This document shows positions 17,795-26,605 of a stretch of DNA of 64,000 nt, piece by piece. The DNA lies in the NCBI RefSeq assembly GCF_017114865.1, contig NZ_JADEYH010000003.1:186001-250000 (forward strand), in the 5' to 3' direction. The notes under the pieces were generated by a model. That model did not search any database, was not told where the DNA came from, and was given only the letters and a program-made list of their open reading frames with translations. Each line of letters begins with the position of its first letter. Position 1 is the stretch's first letter. A program made the translations under genes and the position numbers. Source of the stretch: Streptomyces verrucosisporus. Lineage in GTDB: Bacteria > Actinomycetota > Actinomycetes > Streptomycetales > Streptomycetaceae.

Positions 17795-18913
17795 TCAGCG
17801 GCGCGACATGTAGATGTCGAGCGCCTTGTGCAGCAGCTTATTGAGTGGAAAGTCCCACTCGCCGAGATACTCGGCGGCCTGGCCGCCGGTGCCCACCTTG
17901 AACTGGATCAGACCGAAGAGGTGGTCGGAGTCGTCCAGGGAGTCGCTGATGCCGCGCAGGTCGTACACGCTCGCCCCGAGCGCGTACGCGTCCTGCAGCA
18001 TCCGCCACTGCATGGCGTTGGAGGGGCGCACCTCGCGCTTGTGGTTGGCCGAGGCGCCGTAGGAGTACCACACGTGCCCGCCCACGATCAGCATGGTGGC
18101 CGCGGCCACCGGCTCGCCCTCGTGCTTGGCGAAGTACAGCCGCATCCGGTTGGGGTCCTCGGCGTTCAGCGCCGTCCACATCCGCTGGAAGTAGCCCAGG
18201 GGGCGCGGCCGGAAGCGGTCGCGCTCGGCCGTGACCTCGTACAGCTCCTGCCATACCGGCAGGTCGTCGTAGCCGCCCTGCACGACCTCGACGCCGGCCT
18301 TCTCGGCCTTCTTGATGTTGCGCCGCCACAGCTGGTTGAAGCTCTTGTGCACCTCGTCCAGCGAGCGGTTCTCCAGCGGCACCTGGAAGACGTAGCGCGG
18401 CTGGACGTCACCGAAGCCGGCGCCGCCGTCCTCACCCTGCTGCCAGCCCATCCGCCGCAGCCGGTCGGCCACCTCGAAGGCGCGCGGCTCGATGTGGGTG
18501 GCCTCGACGTCGCGCAGCCGCTTCACGTCCGGGTTCTGGATGCCGGCCTTGATCGCGGGGGCGTCCCAGCGCCGGATCACCACGGGCGGGCCCATCTTCA
18601 CCGAGAACGCGCCCTTGGCCTTCAGGTGCGCCAGCATCGGGCGCAGCCACTCCTCCAGGTTCGGCGCGAACCAGTTGATCACCGGCCCTTCGGGCAGATA
18701 GGCCAGGTAGCGCTTGACCTTGGGTAGCTGGCGGTACAGCACCAGGCCCGCCCCGACCAGCTCGCCGCCCGCGTCGAACCACCCCAGGCTCTCCGAACCC
18801 CACTCGGCCTTCACGTCCGCCCACGCGGGCACCTGCATGTGGCTGGCCGATGGCAGGCTCCGGATATACGCCAGGTGCTGCTCGCGACTGATCGTCCTCA
18901 GGGTCAGGCTCAT
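17795..18913 (-). CDS. femX: FemX-type lipid II:glycine glycyltransferase
   Basis: This 372-residue protein belongs to the FemABX family, which adds the first glycine of the interpeptide bridge to the lipid II lysine/diaminopimelate side chain from glycyl-tRNA. Two GNAT-like subdomains are visible: one from the start to about residue 170 (SHMQVPAWADVKAEWG), the second with LWRRNIKKAEKAGVEV and the conserved GGHVWYSYGASANHKREV and PSNAMQWRMLQDA motifs. Streptomyces peptidoglycan has a single glycine bridge, made by FemX. It precedes the alr-like gene. Confidence 0.92.
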   Translation of the reverse strand: MSLTLRTISREQHLAYIRSLPSASHMQVPAWADVKAEWGSESLGWFDAGGELVGAGLVLYRQLPKVKRYLAYLPEGPVINWFAPNLEEWLRPMLAHLKAKGAFSVKMGPPVVIRRWDAPAIKAGIQNPDVKRLRDVEATHIEPRAFEVADRLRRMGWQQGEDGGAGFGDVQPRYVFQVPLENRSLDEVHKSFNQLWRRNIKKAEKAGVEVVQGGYDDLPVWQELYEVTAERDRFRPRPLGYFQRMWTALNAEDPNRMRLYFAKHEGEPVAAATMLIVGGHVWYSYGASANHKREVRPSNAMQWRMLQDAYALGASVYDLRGISDSLDDSDHLFGLIQFKVGTGGQAAEYLGEWDFPLNKLLHKALDIYMSRR

Positions 18914-19049
18914 TACGGGGCGCTCCTCCGGCGTACTTCGCAGGGTCTGGCCGGAAGCCTACTGCGCAGGCACGTGCCCCGGACGTGCCAGTACGGGGCC
19001 GTGGCGAGCCGCCGCCCGCCGCGCCCGTCCCGGGCGGGCGGCCGGGAGG

Positions 19050-19352
19050 TCAGCCGAACAGCCCGCCGTTCGACATGCCCAGGTAGAAGCCGACCGCCGC
19101 CGCTCCCATGCTGACGACCAGCGCGAACCGCTCGCCGGTGGTCGCGGAGATCATCTGTCCCCAGCCGCCGGAGACGATCCCCAGCAGCCCGGCCCAGGAC
19201 GCGATCAGGCTGAGACCGGGGAAGAAGCCGGTGACGAACGCGACCACGCCGAGTACCGCGGTCACGGCGACGAACCGGTTCTCGACCGGGTGCCGCCGGC
19301 CGTCGGTGTTGAGGAGGGAGGAGACCGGGCTCCTCCGTACCGCCTGTGCCAT
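19050..19352 (-). CDS. Small membrane protein of unknown function
   Basis: The 100-residue product has two or three hydrophobic segments ([50 protein letters not shown]) and a polar N-terminus. No catalytic motif is seen. The ATG at 19352 has the ribosome binding site GGGAGG about 8 bases upstream; the longer frame to 19430 is rejected. It lies between femX and the rpsF operon and is divergent from rpsF. Confidence 0.75.
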   Translation of the reverse strand: MAQAVRRSPVSSLLNTDGRRHPVENRFVAVTAVLGVVAFVTGFFPGLSLIASWAGLLGIVSGGWGQMISATTGERFALVVSMGAAAVGFYLGMSNGGLFG

Positions 19353-19686
19353 GGGGAACCTCCCGCGGGACCGTCCGGACGGCCGTGCTGCCGGACCGCC
19401 GGACTCCCGGACAGGGCGGATGAGCCGCATCCGCCGGACTTGCGAGGGTGCGACGGGTGACGCGTGTCACGCCCCCTGTGTCCAGATTGCGGGGATCGGG
19501 CACCGGATTTCAACCCGAGTGGCGGTGCGGGTACTCTGTACCGTCTGCGCGGTGTCTGCCCCGGCGGCGACCGGATCCGGGAACGGACCGGGACTGTCAG
19601 TGCCGGCCGATACCGTTGCTCACGCATCACGACCCTCCTGCCACGGAACGACCGTGGCCGCCGAGTCCAGAGGAGGTGGGTTCCAC
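19353..19686. other. Divergent promoter region before the rpsF operon
   Basis: This 334-base gap holds no gene. On the plus strand TTCAAC (19509-19514) and TACTCT (19532-19537) are separated by 17 bases and could be a housekeeping promoter for rpsF. The -35 match is poor. The long untranslated leader that would result could carry feedback binding by ribosomal proteins, but I do not recognise a defined structure. Confidence 0.4.
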
Positions 19687-19977
19687 ATGCGTCACTACGA
19701 GGTGATGGTCATCCTCGACCCCGATCTCGAGGAGCGCGCTGTCTCCCCGCTGATCGAGAGCTTCCTTTCCGTCGTCCGCGAGGCCGAGGGGAAGGTCGAG
19801 AAGGTCGACACCTGGGGCCGTCGTCGTCTCTCGTACGAGATCAAGAAGAAGCCCGAGGGCATCTACTCGGTCATCGACCTGCGGGCCGAGCCCGCGGTCG
19901 TCAAGGAGCTCGACCGTCAGATGAACCTGAACGAGTCGGTTCTGCGGACCAAGGTCCTCCGCCCCGAGACCCACTGA
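19687..19977 (+). CDS. rpsF: 30S ribosomal protein S6
   Basis: The 96-residue protein begins [16 protein letters not shown] and continues through the family signature [19 protein letters not shown]. It binds the S15-S18 region of 16S rRNA together with S18. The ATG at 19687 has AGGAGG about 10 bases upstream. First gene of rpsF-ssb-rpsR-rplI. Confidence 0.97.
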   Translation: MRHYEVMVILDPDLEERAVSPLIESFLSVVREAEGKVEKVDTWGRRRLSYEIKKKPEGIYSVIDLRAEPAVVKELDRQMNLNESVLRTKVLRPETH

Positions 19978-20087
19978 GCGCCCCCGCTCAGCGGATCCCG
20001 GGCAACCGGTAGCGCCTCCGGCACTCCGGAAGCACCGGCACCACAGCATCACCAGCAGCCAGCAGCACCCCGCCGAGAGGTTCACCC

Positions 20088-20654
20088 ATGGCAGGCGAGA
20101 CCGTCATCACGGTCGTCGGCAATCTGGTCGACGACCCCGAGCTGCGCTTCACCCCCTCCGGTGCGGCGGTCGCGAAGTTCCGTGTCGCGTCCACTCCCCG
20201 CACCTTCGACCGCCAGACCAACGAGTGGAAGGACGGCGAGAGCCTGTTCCTGACCTGCTCGGTGTGGCGGCAGGCGGCGGAGAACGTCGCCGAGTCCCTC
20301 ACCCGGGGCACCCGCGTCATCGTGCAGGGCCGGCTCAAGCAGCGCTCTTACGAGGACCGGGAGGGCATCAAGCGCACGGTCTACGAGCTGGACGTCGACG
20401 AGGTCGGCGCCAGCCTGCGCAACGCCACGGCCAAGGTCACCAAGACCACCGGCCGCGGCGGCGGCCAGCAGGGTGGCGGTGGCGGCGGCTGGGGCGGCGG
20501 CCCCGGCGGCGGCCAGCAGGGCGGCGGCGCACCCGCGGGCGACCCGTGGGCGACCGGCGCTCCGGCCGGCGGCCAGCAGGGTGGCGGCGGTGGCGGCTGG
20601 GGCGGTGGCTCCGGCGGTTCCGGCGGCGGCTACTCGGACGAGCCCCCCTTCTGA
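20088..20654 (+). CDS. ssb: Single-stranded DNA-binding protein
   Basis: The 188-residue protein has an OB-fold at residues 1-110 ([19 protein letters not shown]) and a Gly/Gln-rich linker with repeated [18 protein letters not shown] units. It ends in the acidic partner-binding tip SDEPPF. It protects single-stranded DNA and recruits replication and repair enzymes. Placement between rpsF and rpsR is the classic essential SSB locus. Confidence 0.97.
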   Translation: MAGETVITVVGNLVDDPELRFTPSGAAVAKFRVASTPRTFDRQTNEWKDGESLFLTCSVWRQAAENVAESLTRGTRVIVQGRLKQRSYEDREGIKRTVYELDVDEVGASLRNATAKVTKTTGRGGGQQGGGGGGWGGGPGGGQQGGGAPAGDPWATGAPAGGQQGGGGGGWGGGSGGSGGGYSDEPPF

Positions 20655-20725
20655 GGGACCCCCAGGGGTTCCGGGAGGGGCTGCGCTCACAGGCACAGAC
20701 TTCTTGAACCAAACGGAGAGAGACA

Positions 20726-20962
20726 ATGGCGAAGCCGCCTGCTCGCAAGCCGAAGAAGAAGGTTTGCGTGTTCTGCAAGGAAAAGATCAAGTACGTCGAC
20801 TACAAGGACACGAACCTGCTGCGGAAGTTCATCTCCGACCGCGGCAAGATCCGTGCCCGTCGCGTGACCGGCAACTGCACCCAGCACCAGCGTGACGTCG
20901 CCACGGCCGTGAAGAACAGCCGTGAGATGGCGCTGCTGCCCTACACCTCGACCGCTCGATAA
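20726..20962 (+). CDS. rpsR: 30S ribosomal protein S18
   Basis: The 78-residue protein reads [17 protein letters not shown] and ends [13 protein letters not shown], typical of bS18. It carries a Cys-x2-Cys pair and a later NCTQH, which could bind zinc as in the C-plus form of S18; Streptomyces also has a zinc-free paralog elsewhere. An AGAGAGAC stretch precedes the start. Confidence 0.96.
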   Translation: MAKPPARKPKKKVCVFCKEKIKYVDYKDTNLLRKFISDRGKIRARRVTGNCTQHQRDVATAVKNSREMALLPYTSTAR

Positions 20963-20980
20963 GGGAAGGATGACCGACTC

Positions 20981-21427
20981 ATGAAGATCATCCTGACCAA
21001 CGAGGTCTCGGGTCTCGGCAACGCCGGCGACATCGTCGAGGTGAAGGACGGGTACGCCCGCAACTACCTGCTCCCCCGCGGATTCGCCATCCGCTGGACC
21101 AAGGGCGGGGAGAAGGACGTCGAGCAGATCCGCCGCGCCCGCAAGATCCACGAGATCGCCACGATCGAGCAGGCCAACGAGATCAAGGGCAGGCTGGAGG
21201 GCGTCACCGTGCGCCTGAAGGTCCGCGCCGGTGACCAGGGCCGCCTGTTCGGCTCCGTCACCCCGGCCGACGTCGCCGCGGCGGTGAAGACCGCGGGCGG
21301 ACCGGACGTCGACAAGCGCCGCATCGAGCTGGACGCCCCGATCAAGACCCTGGGCTCGCACCGGGTCTCGGTGCGTCTGCACCCCGAGGTCGTCGCCAAG
21401 ATCGGCGTCGAGGTCGGCGCCGCCTGA
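20981..21427 (+). CDS. rplI: 50S ribosomal protein L9
   Basis: The 148-residue protein has the two-domain L9 layout: the N-terminal rRNA-binding domain ([21 protein letters not shown]), a long connecting helix, and a C-terminal domain ([15 protein letters not shown]). It starts 18 bases after rpsR, closing the operon before the terminator at 21450-21487. Confidence 0.97.
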   Translation: MKIILTNEVSGLGNAGDIVEVKDGYARNYLLPRGFAIRWTKGGEKDVEQIRRARKIHEIATIEQANEIKGRLEGVTVRLKVRAGDQGRLFGSVTPADVAAAVKTAGGPDVDKRRIELDAPIKTLGSHRVSVRLHPEVVAKIGVEVGAA

Positions 21428-21449
21428 CGGCATCCCCGGCGCACAGCCG

Positions 21450-21487
21450 AAAGGGCCGCGGTCCCCGGGAGGGGGGCGCGGCCCTTT
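21450..21487. terminator. Hairpin terminator after rplI
   Basis: AAAGGGCCGCG (21450-21460) pairs with CGCGGCCCTTT (21477-21487) around a 16-base loop. It lies between convergent rplI and the MATE gene and ends in a short T run on the plus strand. Confidence 0.8.
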
Positions 21488-21527
21488 GCCGTGCTCCGTG
21501 CTCTCCGTGCTGTGCCCGGCGGTCCGC

Positions 21528-22874
21528 TCAGGCGCGCACCGCCCCGGTGACGACCCAGCGGCCCGAACGGGCCCGCAGCCACAGGGTGACCAGCCGCATC
21601 CCCATCATCAGTCCGGCGACCGCCCACCACAGCGCGGTCAGCCCTCCGCCCAGCGCCGGGACCGCCAGCGCCACCGGGGCGAACACCACCAGCGTCGCCA
21701 GTGCCGCCCATGCCAGGTACGGTCCGTCGCCCGCGCCCATCAGCACCCCGTCCAGCACGAAGACCACCCCCGCGACCGGCGATGTCACCGCCACCACCAG
21801 CAGCGCGGGTGTCAGCCGGTCGTGTACGGCGGTGTCCGGGGTGAACAGCGGCAGCAGCAGCGGACGCGCCGCGACCACCAGCATCCCCAGCACCACCCCG
21901 GAGGCGATCCCCCACCGCACCATCCGCCGGCACGCGGCCCGTGCCCCCGCCGCGTCCCCCGCGCCCAGGTAGCGGCCGATGATCGCCTGCCCGGCGATGG
22001 CGATGGCGTCCAGCGCGAAGGCCAGCAGCGACCAGACGGTCAGCGTGATCTGGTGCGCGGCCACCTCGACGTCCCCCAGCCGCGCCGCGACGGCGGTCGC
22101 CAGCACCAGCACGGCGCGCAGCGACAGGGTGCGGACCAGCAGCGGCGCCCCGGCCCGGCCGCTGGCCCGGATCCCGGCGGCGTCCGGCCGCAGCGAGGCG
22201 CCGTGCCGCCGGGCGCCCCTGACCACCACCACCAGATAGACGGCCGCCATCGCGCACTGGGCGATCACCGTGCCCCAGGCCGAGCCGGCGATGCCCAGCC
22301 CGGCGCCGTACACCAGGGCGAAGTTGAGCACGATGTTGGCGGAGAAGCCGCCGACGGCCACGTACAGCGGGGTACGGGTGTCCTGAAGCCCCCGCAGCAC
22401 ACCGGTGGCGGCCAGGACCACGAGCATGGCCGGGATGCCCAGTGCGCTGATCCGCAGATACGTCACCGCGTGCGGAGCCGCGGTCGCGGACGTCCCGAAC
22501 AGGTCGACGAGCGCGGGCGCGGTGGGCAGCACGGCGGCCACCACCGCCGCGCCGAGCAGCAGCGCCAGCCAGATCCCGTCCATGCCCTGCCGGATGGCGG
22601 CGGGCAGGTCACCGGCCCCGACGCGGCGCGCGACGGCGGCGGTGGTGGCGTAGGCGAGGAAGACGAAGATGTTCACCCCGGTCGTCAGCAGGGTGGCCGC
22701 GACACCGAGCCCGGCGAGCTGAGGGGTGCCCAGGTGCCCCACGATCGCGCTGTCGGCCATGACGAACAGGGGCTCCGCGACGAGCGCGCCGAAGGCGGGG
22801 AGCGCCAGCGCGATGATCTCGCGGTCGTGGTGGCGTACCGCGGTGCGTCCGGCCGACGGGGGAGCGTGTGTCAT
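21528..22874 (-). CDS. MATE family efflux transporter
   Basis: The 448-residue protein has about 12 membrane segments with the MATE/DinF pattern (LALPAFGALVAEPLFVMADS near the N-terminus, ADSAIVGHLG). Such proteins export drugs or metabolites in exchange for sodium or protons; the substrate is unknown. The ATG at 22874 has only GGATC nearby as a weak ribosome binding site. It is divergent from dnaB. A MATE gene between rplI and dnaB is conserved in Streptomyces. Confidence 0.88.
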   Translation of the reverse strand: MTHAPPSAGRTAVRHHDREIIALALPAFGALVAEPLFVMADSAIVGHLGTPQLAGLGVAATLLTTGVNIFVFLAYATTAAVARRVGAGDLPAAIRQGMDGIWLALLLGAAVVAAVLPTAPALVDLFGTSATAAPHAVTYLRISALGIPAMLVVLAATGVLRGLQDTRTPLYVAVGGFSANIVLNFALVYGAGLGIAGSAWGTVIAQCAMAAVYLVVVVRGARRHGASLRPDAAGIRASGRAGAPLLVRTLSLRAVLVLATAVAARLGDVEVAAHQITLTVWSLLAFALDAIAIAGQAIIGRYLGAGDAAGARAACRRMVRWGIASGVVLGMLVVAARPLLLPLFTPDTAVHDRLTPALLVVAVTSPVAGVVFVLDGVLMGAGDGPYLAWAALATLVVFAPVALAVPALGGGLTALWWAVAGLMMGMRLVTLWLRARSGRWVVTGAVRA

Positions 22875-23337
22875 GATCCGATCCAAACATCCACAAGTAA
22901 TAGTTGCAATAGATGTGTGACCATTACCATTCCTCACCTGGGGTGAGATCCTCTGCGCCGTTTGTCGCGATCTTGACGCGAGTCGCGAAGTTTTTCTCCT
23001 GCACAGCCGGTGGATGGGAAAACAGCAGCTCAGAACCTGTGCAAAAGTCGGCCGAACGAGTTCTCCACAGGCCCGTCCCCCGCCCCGTACACAGGAATCG
23101 CCGAGTTCTCCACAGGATGTGGTCGTTCATCCACACACCCTGTGGATAACCGGATTGGCTGGAGGCCCCCGTAGCCCTACCGTTGTCCGGCGCCCGCCTG
23201 CTGTTCCCCTCTTCTTCGCCCGGCCCACGACCGGAGCCGGGGCCGGAACCGCGACCGGGGAGCGGGCGCGCCCAGTGTCAGAGCCGTGCCGTAGGAAAGA
23301 GGGGCGCGGGTCGCGAGGAACGGGAGGAGGTGGCGGG
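22875..23337. other. Divergent intergenic region between MATE and dnaB
   Basis: This 463-base gap contains no credible gene and is less GC-rich than its neighbours around 22890-23160. A possible -35 (TTGACG, 22973-22978) lacks a convincing -10. The dominant feature is the cluster of four DnaA-box-like sites at 23061-23159. The dnaB ribosome binding site GGGAGGAGG lies at 23322-23330. Confidence 0.6.
23061..23159. promoter_or_regulatory. Cluster of four DnaA-box-like sequences upstream of dnaB
   Basis: TTCTCCACA (23061-23069), TTCTCCACA (23106-23114) and TCATCCACA (23128-23136) lie on the plus strand, and TGTGGATAA (23151-23159), the complement of TTATCCACA, on the minus strand. All fit the Streptomyces DnaA box pattern YYVTCCACA or the general TTATCCACA. 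Four sites within 99 bases suggest DnaA binds here and may regulate dnaB. Binding itself is inferred. Confidence 0.65.
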
Positions 23338-26046
23338 GTGACGCAGTCCGAGCACGTCGACAGCCCGGCACCCGGATACGTCACCGGGGCCCCCGGTCCG
23401 GGAGACCATCTCCCGGTCTCCCGCCGCAGCCGCGAGGCCGCTGCCGACGGCGAGCGCCACGACCGCGGCCCCGACACCTGGCCCTCGGGCCCGGTGGGCG
23501 GCTTCGACCGACTCCCCCCGCAGGACCTCGACGCCGAGAAATCCGTCCTCGGCGGCATGCTGCTGTCCAAGGACGCCATCGCGGACGTGGTGGAGACCCT
23601 CCAGGGCAAGGACTTCTACCGCCCGGCCCACGAGACGGTCTACCAGGCCGTCCTCGACCTCTACGCCAAGGGCGAGCCGGCCGACCCCATCACCGTCGCC
23701 GCCGAGCTGACCAGACGCGGCGAGATCACCAAGGTCGGCGGCCCCGGCTATCTGCACTCCCTGGTCCAGGCCGTCCCCACCGCGGCCAACGCCCAGTACT
23801 ACGCGGAGATCGTCCACGAACGCGCCGTCCTGCGCCGCCTGGTCGAGGCGGGCACCCGCATCACGCAGATGGGGTACGCCGCAGACGGGGACGTGGACGA
23901 GATCGTCAACTCGGCCCAGGCCGAGATCTACGCCGTCACCGAGCAGCGCACCTCGGAGGACTACCTCCCGCTCGCCGACATCATGGAGGGCGCGCTCGAC
24001 GAGATCGAGGCGATCGGCTCGCGCAGCGGCCAGATGTCGGGCGTGCCGACGGGTTTCACCGACCTGGACTCCCTGACCAACGGCCTCCACCCGGGCCAGA
24101 TGATCGTCATCGCGGCCAGACCGGCGATGGGCAAGGCGCTGGCGCTCGATACCCCGCTGCCCACCCCTGACGGGTGGACCACGATGGGCGACGTCCGCGA
24201 GGGGGATGACCTCCTCGACGCGGACGGGCGCCCCACCCGCGTAGTCGCCGCGACCGACGTCATGCACGGCCGCCCGTGCTACCGGATCACCTTCGATGAC
24301 GGAACCACGGTTGTCGCGGATGCCGAGCACCAGTGGCTCACCGACACCCGCTCCTCCCGGCGCTACGCCCACCAAGCCGCGACGGTGAAGACCACGAAGG
24401 AGATCGCGGAGACAGTACGGTGCCTGACCGCCGACCGGCGCACGAACCACTCCGTGCGCAACACCGCTCCGCTTGACCTGCCCGAACGGGCGCTCCCGAT
24501 CCCGCCCTACACCCTGGGCGTCTGGCTCGGAGACGGCTCAAGCACCGCCGCACGCCTGACCACCGTGGACCCTGAGATCCTGGAGTACGTCCAGAAGGAC
24601 GGCATCACCACCCGTCCGGTCGGCAACACGGAAGTCACCTGCGCTCTGTCTCTGACGGTGGACGCACCGGAACGCCTCAAGCGGTCCTGCGCCGTGTGCG
24701 GCACGGAGTTCGTCCCCAGGCCGGCGCATGTCCGTACCTGCGGCCGATCCTGCGGTGGCCGGGCGCGTGCCGCTTCCGCCCCGGTACCACACGCCACCTG
24801 CGTCGACTGCGGGACCACGTGCTTCTCTCCCTTCACCAAGCCCCGGTGCGCCCCGTGCGCCAGGCGGCACGGCAGCTTCCTCGTCCTTCTGCGGGAGCTG
24901 GGCGTGCTGGGGAACAAGCACATTCCCACCGAGTACCTGCGAGGGTCCGTTGCCCAGCGGAGAGCACTGCTGGCGGGGCTTCTCGACACCGGCGGCACCG
25001 TATCCCGCACCGGCTCCGTGCAGTTCGCCGTCACCAACCACGCTCTCGCCGAAGGGTTCCGGGAGCTGGTCATGAGCCTTGGGTACCGGTGCGGGATGGC
25101 GACCAAGCGCGTCAAGGGCAGATCGGAGGAGTCCTCGACCTGCTACACGGTCACCTTCACCACCGGCGACGAGGTGTTCCGGCTGGGCCGCAAGCAGCAG
25201 GCACACCGGGACCGCCTCCGCCCGTCCACGCCGAAGCCGGTTCAGCGGTTCATCACGAGCGTGGAGGAGATCGAATCCGTTCCGGTACGGTGCGTCCAGG
25301 TCGACAACCCGGCCCACCTGTACCTGTGCAGCCGCTCCATGGTCCCTACGCATAACAGCACCCTTGCCCTGGACTTCGCCCGGGCCTGCTCCATCAGGAA
25401 CAACCTGCCCAGCGTGATCTTCTCGCTGGAGATGGGCCGCAACGAGATCGCGATGCGGCTGCTGTCCGCCGAGGCTCGGGTGGCGCTGCACCACATGCGG
25501 TCGGGCAGCATGACGGACGAGGACTGGAACCGGCTGGCGCGCCAGATGCCCGATGTCACGGGCGCGCCGCTGTACATCGACGACTCGCCGAACCTGACGA
25601 TGATGGAGATCCGCGCCAAGTGCCGCCGCCTCAAGCAGCGCAACGACCTGCGGCTGGTCGTCATCGACTACCTCCAGCTGATGCAGTCGGGCGGCTCGCG
25701 CCGTCCCGAGAGTCGTCAGCAGGAGGTCTCGGAGATGTCCCGGAACCTCAAGCTGCTGGCCAAGGAGCTGGAGGTGCCGGTGATCGCGCTCTCCCAGCTC
25801 AACCGCGGCCCCGAACAGCGCACCGACAAGAAGCCGATGGTCTCGGACCTGCGTGAATCGGGCTCCATCGAACAGGATGCCGATATGGTCATCCTGCTCC
25901 ACCGCGAGGACGCCTATGAGAAGGAGTCGCCGCGGGCGGGCGAGGCGGACCTGATCGTGGCCAAGCACCGCAACGGCCCGACGGCGACGATCACCGTGGC
26001 CTTCCAGGGGCACTACTCGCGCTTCGTGGATATGGCCCAGACCTGA
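23338..26046 (+). CDS. dnaB: Replicative DNA helicase DnaB, precursor containing an intein
   Basis: The 902-residue precursor consists of an N-extein (residues 1-266), an intein (267-673) and a C-extein (674-902). Splicing would give a 495-residue helicase. DnaB is the hexameric 5'-3' helicase that opens the replication fork. The N-domain shows PPQDLDAEKSVLGGML, and the RecA-like ATPase has Walker A GMGKST-type sequence (ARPAMGK joined to STLALDFA after splicing), LVVIDYLQLM and SQLNRGPEQRTDKKP. The insertion lies exactly between the Walker A Lys and Ser, so an unspliced protein cannot bind ATP. The GTG at 23338 was chosen because GGGAGGAGG lies 7 bases upstream; the longer upstream reading is intergenic. 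Confidence 0.96.
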   Translation: MTQSEHVDSPAPGYVTGAPGPGDHLPVSRRSREAAADGERHDRGPDTWPSGPVGGFDRLPPQDLDAEKSVLGGMLLSKDAIADVVETLQGKDFYRPAHETVYQAVLDLYAKGEPADPITVAAELTRRGEITKVGGPGYLHSLVQAVPTAANAQYYAEIVHERAVLRRLVEAGTRITQMGYAADGDVDEIVNSAQAEIYAVTEQRTSEDYLPLADIMEGALDEIEAIGSRSGQMSGVPTGFTDLDSLTNGLHPGQMIVIAARPAMGKALALDTPLPTPDGWTTMGDVREGDDLLDADGRPTRVVAATDVMHGRPCYRITFDDGTTVVADAEHQWLTDTRSSRRYAHQAATVKTTKEIAETVRCLTADRRTNHSVRNTAPLDLPERALPIPPYTLGVWLGDGSSTAARLTTVDPEILEYVQKDGITTRPVGNTEVTCALSLTVDAPERLKRSCAVCGTEFVPRPAHVRTCGRSCGGRARAASAPVPHATCVDCGTTCFSPFTKPRCAPCARRHGSFLVLLRELGVLGNKHIPTEYLRGSVAQRRALLAGLLDTGGTVSRTGSVQFAVTNHALAEGFRELVMSLGYRCGMATKRVKGRSEESSTCYTVTFTTGDEVFRLGRKQQAHRDRLRPSTPKPVQRFITSVEEIESVPVRCVQVDNPAHLYLCSRSMVPTHNSTLALDFARACSIRNNLPSVIFSLEMGRNEIAMRLLSAEARVALHHMRSGSMTDEDWNRLARQMPDVTGAPLYIDDSPNLTMMEIRAKCRRLKQRNDLRLVVIDYLQLMQSGGSRRPESRQQEVSEMSRNLKLLAKELEVPVIALSQLNRGPEQRTDKKPMVSDLRESGSIEQDADMVILLHREDAYEKESPRAGEADLIVAKHRNGPTATITVAFQGHYSRFVDMAQT
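24136..25356 (+). mobile_element. Class 3 type intein in DnaB with a LAGLIDADG endonuclease region and two Cys4 clusters
   Basis: The 407-residue intein begins with Ala, not Cys or Ser (ALALDTPLPTPDGWTTMG), and ends VPTHN before extein Ser+1. It has the class 3 WCT set: Trp67 in block B (AEHQWLT), Cys386 in block F (VRCVQVDNP) and Thr405 in block G, with His406-Asn407. Block C is LGVWLGDGSS, with the acidic residue at Asp133. Block E reads LAGLLDTGG, with Gly286 where the catalytic Asp normally sits. Between them lie two Cys clusters (C185, C188, C202, C206; and C222, C225, C229, C238, C241). The insertion site is the Walker A P-loop, as in the mycobacterial class 3 DnaB intein. Confidence 0.92.
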
Positions 26047-26124
26047 CCCGACCTGATCTGATCCGACCGGGTGCGGTGCCCGCCCTGGGGCCCGGTGTCG
26101 GTGGGTCCTGCCATGCTGGCCGGC

Positions 26125-26541
26125 ATGACCCCGGTGCCGTGGACACTGCTGGACATCGACCGCGCCCTGCGTGCGAGCTGGTCCGCCGACACCTGCTGCC
26201 CGTCCGACGGCACCCGCATCGCATGGAGTCCGGACAACCCGGCCTGGGGGCACTGCGACATCACCTCCCTGGTCGTCAACGATCTGCTGGGCGGCGAACT
26301 GGTGCTCGGAGAGGTGTTCCACGCAGGCGAGCGGGAGGGCTACCACTGGTGGAACCGGCTGCCGAACGGGATCGAACTCGACCTGACGCGCGAGCAGTTC
26401 GTCAGAGGTGAGACGGTCACCGAGGGGCGGGCGGTGGAGAGGCCCGCCGGGCGGACGCGCCGTCGCTGGGAGGAGTATCGGGTGCTGCGCGGACGTGTCG
26501 AGGGGCGTCTCGGCCCGCTGCCGCCGGTGCCGGGTACATGA
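26125..26541 (+). CDS. YunG-like protein
   Basis: The 138-residue protein resembles the YunG family: SWSADTCCP, WGHCDITSLVVNDLLGGEL and HWWNRLPNGIELDLTREQF are the conserved blocks. The function is not known to me. The ATG at 26125 starts the conserved part but has no Shine-Dalgarno sequence; an ATG at 26113 in the same frame is possible. It follows dnaB by 78 bases on the same strand. Confidence 0.72.
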   Translation: MTPVPWTLLDIDRALRASWSADTCCPSDGTRIAWSPDNPAWGHCDITSLVVNDLLGGELVLGEVFHAGEREGYHWWNRLPNGIELDLTREQFVRGETVTEGRAVERPAGRTRRRWEEYRVLRGRVEGRLGPLPPVPGT

Positions 26542-26605
26542 GGCGCGCCCGTCCGCCGGGCGGCGCACGGGGGACGGACACGGGCACGGGTGGGAGGCCG
26601 GCGAG

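Noticed and set aside
23014..23337. In-frame upstream extension of dnaB
   Set aside because: The extra 108 codons cover DnaA boxes and have no helicase similarity; the GTG at 23338 has a strong ribosome binding site.
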